Of a DNA stretch of 64,000 nucleotides, positions 62,967-64,000 are shown piece after piece; position 1 is the first letter of the stretch, and each line of letters starts with the position of its first letter. The notes below the pieces were generated by a model. That model was given only the letters and a program-made list of their open reading frames with translations, ran no database searches and was not told where the DNA came from. This DNA comes from Kitasatospora gansuensis (GTDB taxonomy: Bacteria; Actinomycetota; Actinomycetes; Streptomycetales; Streptomycetaceae). The DNA is taken from assembly GCF_014203705.1 (NCBI RefSeq), contig NZ_JACHJR010000001.1, forward strand, positions 3,720,001 through 3,784,000, written 5' to 3'. The translations under genes and the position numbers were made by a program.

Positions 62967-63731
62967 ATGGGGGATGACTTGAACACTGCCCTACGATCAG
63001 CTATGTCCGCTGCTGGTCTTACGCCACGCCAGTTGGCGGGCCGTGTGGGAGTGACGGGCAAGACGGTCGAACGCTGGCTGTCGGACGATGACCTGATCCC
63101 CCACGCGCGGAACCGGGAGGACGCCGCTCAGGCGCTGGGAGTTGACGCAACTATGCTGTGGCCGAAGGCAGTTCGGGACGTACTGAAGACCGGGTCAGAT
63201 CGGGAGATCGTCCGCAGCTACCCGTACCGATCGGCATGCCCGTCCTCTGTATGGGGAGAGCTGATCACAAGCGCGAAGTCCGAACTCTTCTTTGCCGGAT
63301 ATACGAACTACTTCCTGTGGCTCGAACAACCGAACCTGGTCGAGACACTCCGACGCAAGGCCGCCGCAGGCTGCCGGGTCCGCTTCCTCATGGGTGACCC
63401 TGCCGGGGAGGTCACGCGTCAGCGCGAGGCCATCGAGGACGTGGCACTCACCGTCTCCACCCGCATCCGGATCACCTTGGAGCACCTGCACCGGCTCGGG
63501 CCCGTCGAGGGCGTGGAAGCTCGGTTCACTGCCCCGGAAGACGCGATGAACCACGTGAGCCTGTCCGTGTTCAGGTTCGACCACAGCGCCCTGGTGACGC
63601 CACATCTCGCCCGCCTCGTCGGACACGACTCACCGCTCATGCACCTGCGAGGCGCAGGGGAGGGCGGAATGTGGTCCCGATTCACCGACCACGCCGAGGA
63701 ACTGTGGGAACGAGCAACCCCCGCGCTCTGA
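62967..63731 (+). CDS. HTH regulator with DUF5919-like C-terminal domain
   Basis: 254 residues. XRE-type HTH (LRSAMSAAGLTPRQLAGRVGVTGKTVERWLSD, about 5-40), then a phospholipase-D-like alpha/beta domain (SELFFAGYTNYFLWLEQPNLVETLRRKAAAGCRVRFLMGDP) with His residues later (EHLHRLG), of the DUF5919 type. These are found in Streptomyces elements and may sense a small molecule. ATG 62967 is followed by a second in-frame region; no strong ribosome site precedes it. Divergent from the small-gene operon. Confidence 0.75.
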   Translation: MGDDLNTALRSAMSAAGLTPRQLAGRVGVTGKTVERWLSDDDLIPHARNREDAAQALGVDATMLWPKAVRDVLKTGSDREIVRSYPYRSACPSSVWGELITSAKSELFFAGYTNYFLWLEQPNLVETLRRKAAAGCRVRFLMGDPAGEVTRQREAIEDVALTVSTRIRITLEHLHRLGPVEGVEARFTAPEDAMNHVSLSVFRFDHSALVTPHLARLVGHDSPLMHLRGAGEGGMWSRFTDHAEELWERATPAL

Positions 63732-63765
63732 ACCGTCTCAGCACGTCAAGGTCCGGAAATGCCGA

Positions 63766-63814
63766 AACGGCCCCCGACCCACCGCCCGCTAGGGGAGGTA
63801 GATCAGGGGCCGTT
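63766..63814. terminator. Terminator between convergent genes
   Basis: AACGGCCCC (63766-63774) pairs with GGGGCCGTT (63806-63814) around a 31-base loop. Confidence 0.5.
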
Positions 63815-63831
63815 GTGATGCTGGTTGCGGG

Positions 63832-64000
63832 TCAGTCCCAGATATCGGAGTCGTCGTCCGGTTCGGGTGGGGCGATGGCGACCCGCGCGCTCGGCGAGAG
63901 CCCCAATTCGCGGATGTAGCGTGCGAGTTGTGAACGGTATTGCGCAGCGATGGTGGCGGCGCCGTTCTTCACAGTCCCGCGCTCGGCGGTCACCATCAGC
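63832..64000 (-). CDS. C-terminus of a probable phage terminase small subunit (P27-like; runs off the window)
   Basis: 56 codons read leftwards from the right edge, ending ...RSQLARYIRELGLSPSARVAIAPPEPDDDSDIW-D and a TGA at 63832-63834. Helix LARYIRELGL followed by SPSAR and an acidic tail is the typical end of P27-family small terminases. The start lies outside the window. If right, the element at this edge is a prophage or phage-derived island. Confidence 0.55.
   Translation of the reverse strand, partial: LMVTAERGTVKNGAATIAAQYRSQLARYIRELGLSPSARVAIAPPEPDDDSDIWD

Overview
The window is high-GC actinobacterial chromosome of Streptomyces/Kitasatospora type. The signs are near-universal G/C third codon positions, a DesK/DesR-like system, an LsrL-type nucleoid protein, DUF2617/DUF3151/DUF3152 genes, AfsR/SARP and Ser/Thr kinase genes, a proteasome-activator homologue, an LAETG sortase-type surface protein and many TANNNT leaderless promoters. 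A perfect parS-type palindrome (13,541-13,556) suggests the region is not far from oriC.

1-8.2 kb is an accessory, biosynthesis-like block. It holds three complete ATP-grasp ligases, a fourth cut by the window edge, an MFS exporter and a large AfsR-type SARP regulator, with an 18-bp tandem array and AT-rich hairpins between them. There is no NRPS or PKS, so a small amide- or peptide-bonded product made by stand-alone ligases is the best guess. A 77-codon ORF and a class I/II aminotransferase follow.

8.2-24.4 kb is core genome: aminotransferase, DUF2617, a membrane-fused spermine-synthase-like protein with a degenerate active site, an SRPBCC protein, pyrE, parS, an alkyl sulfatase, DedA, fba, DUF3151, DUF3152, a maleylpyruvate isomerase-family protein, purSQL, lsrL and two identical tRNA-Gly(GCC) genes. 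24.4-28.1 kb is an ABC exporter with a DesK/DesR-like two-component system. 28.1-44.2 kb contains purC, purD, a SLATT-type membrane protein, a GntR regulator, a nitrilase-family amidase, an MFS transporter, an M64 peptidase, a BenE-type permease and the LAETG surface protein.

44.2-60.1 kb begins with an E1alpha/E1beta/E2 oxo-acid dehydrogenase operon, divergent from a NarL-type regulator. It continues with a phosphotransferase-fold protein, two membrane Ser/Thr kinases, bpa, a Pro-rich surface protein, a quinone oxidoreductase, a K+ channel whose RCK C-terminus is duplicated in inverted orientation around a LysE exporter, moeA and a DUF6457 gene.

60.2-64.0 kb has less extreme codon use and looks like the edge of an integrated element: small overlapping ORFs, a KorSA-like GntR repressor with apparent operators in its own promoter, a HTH plus DUF5919-like regulator, and the C-terminus of a probable P27-family phage terminase small subunit running off the edge.

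Two copies of a ~127-bp inverted-end repeat (28,088-28,215 and 49,890-50,015, opposite orientations) each fill the gap between a convergent gene pair. They are among the strongest unexplained signals. Gene calls rest on reading motifs and ribosome-binding sites by eye; no database search was run.
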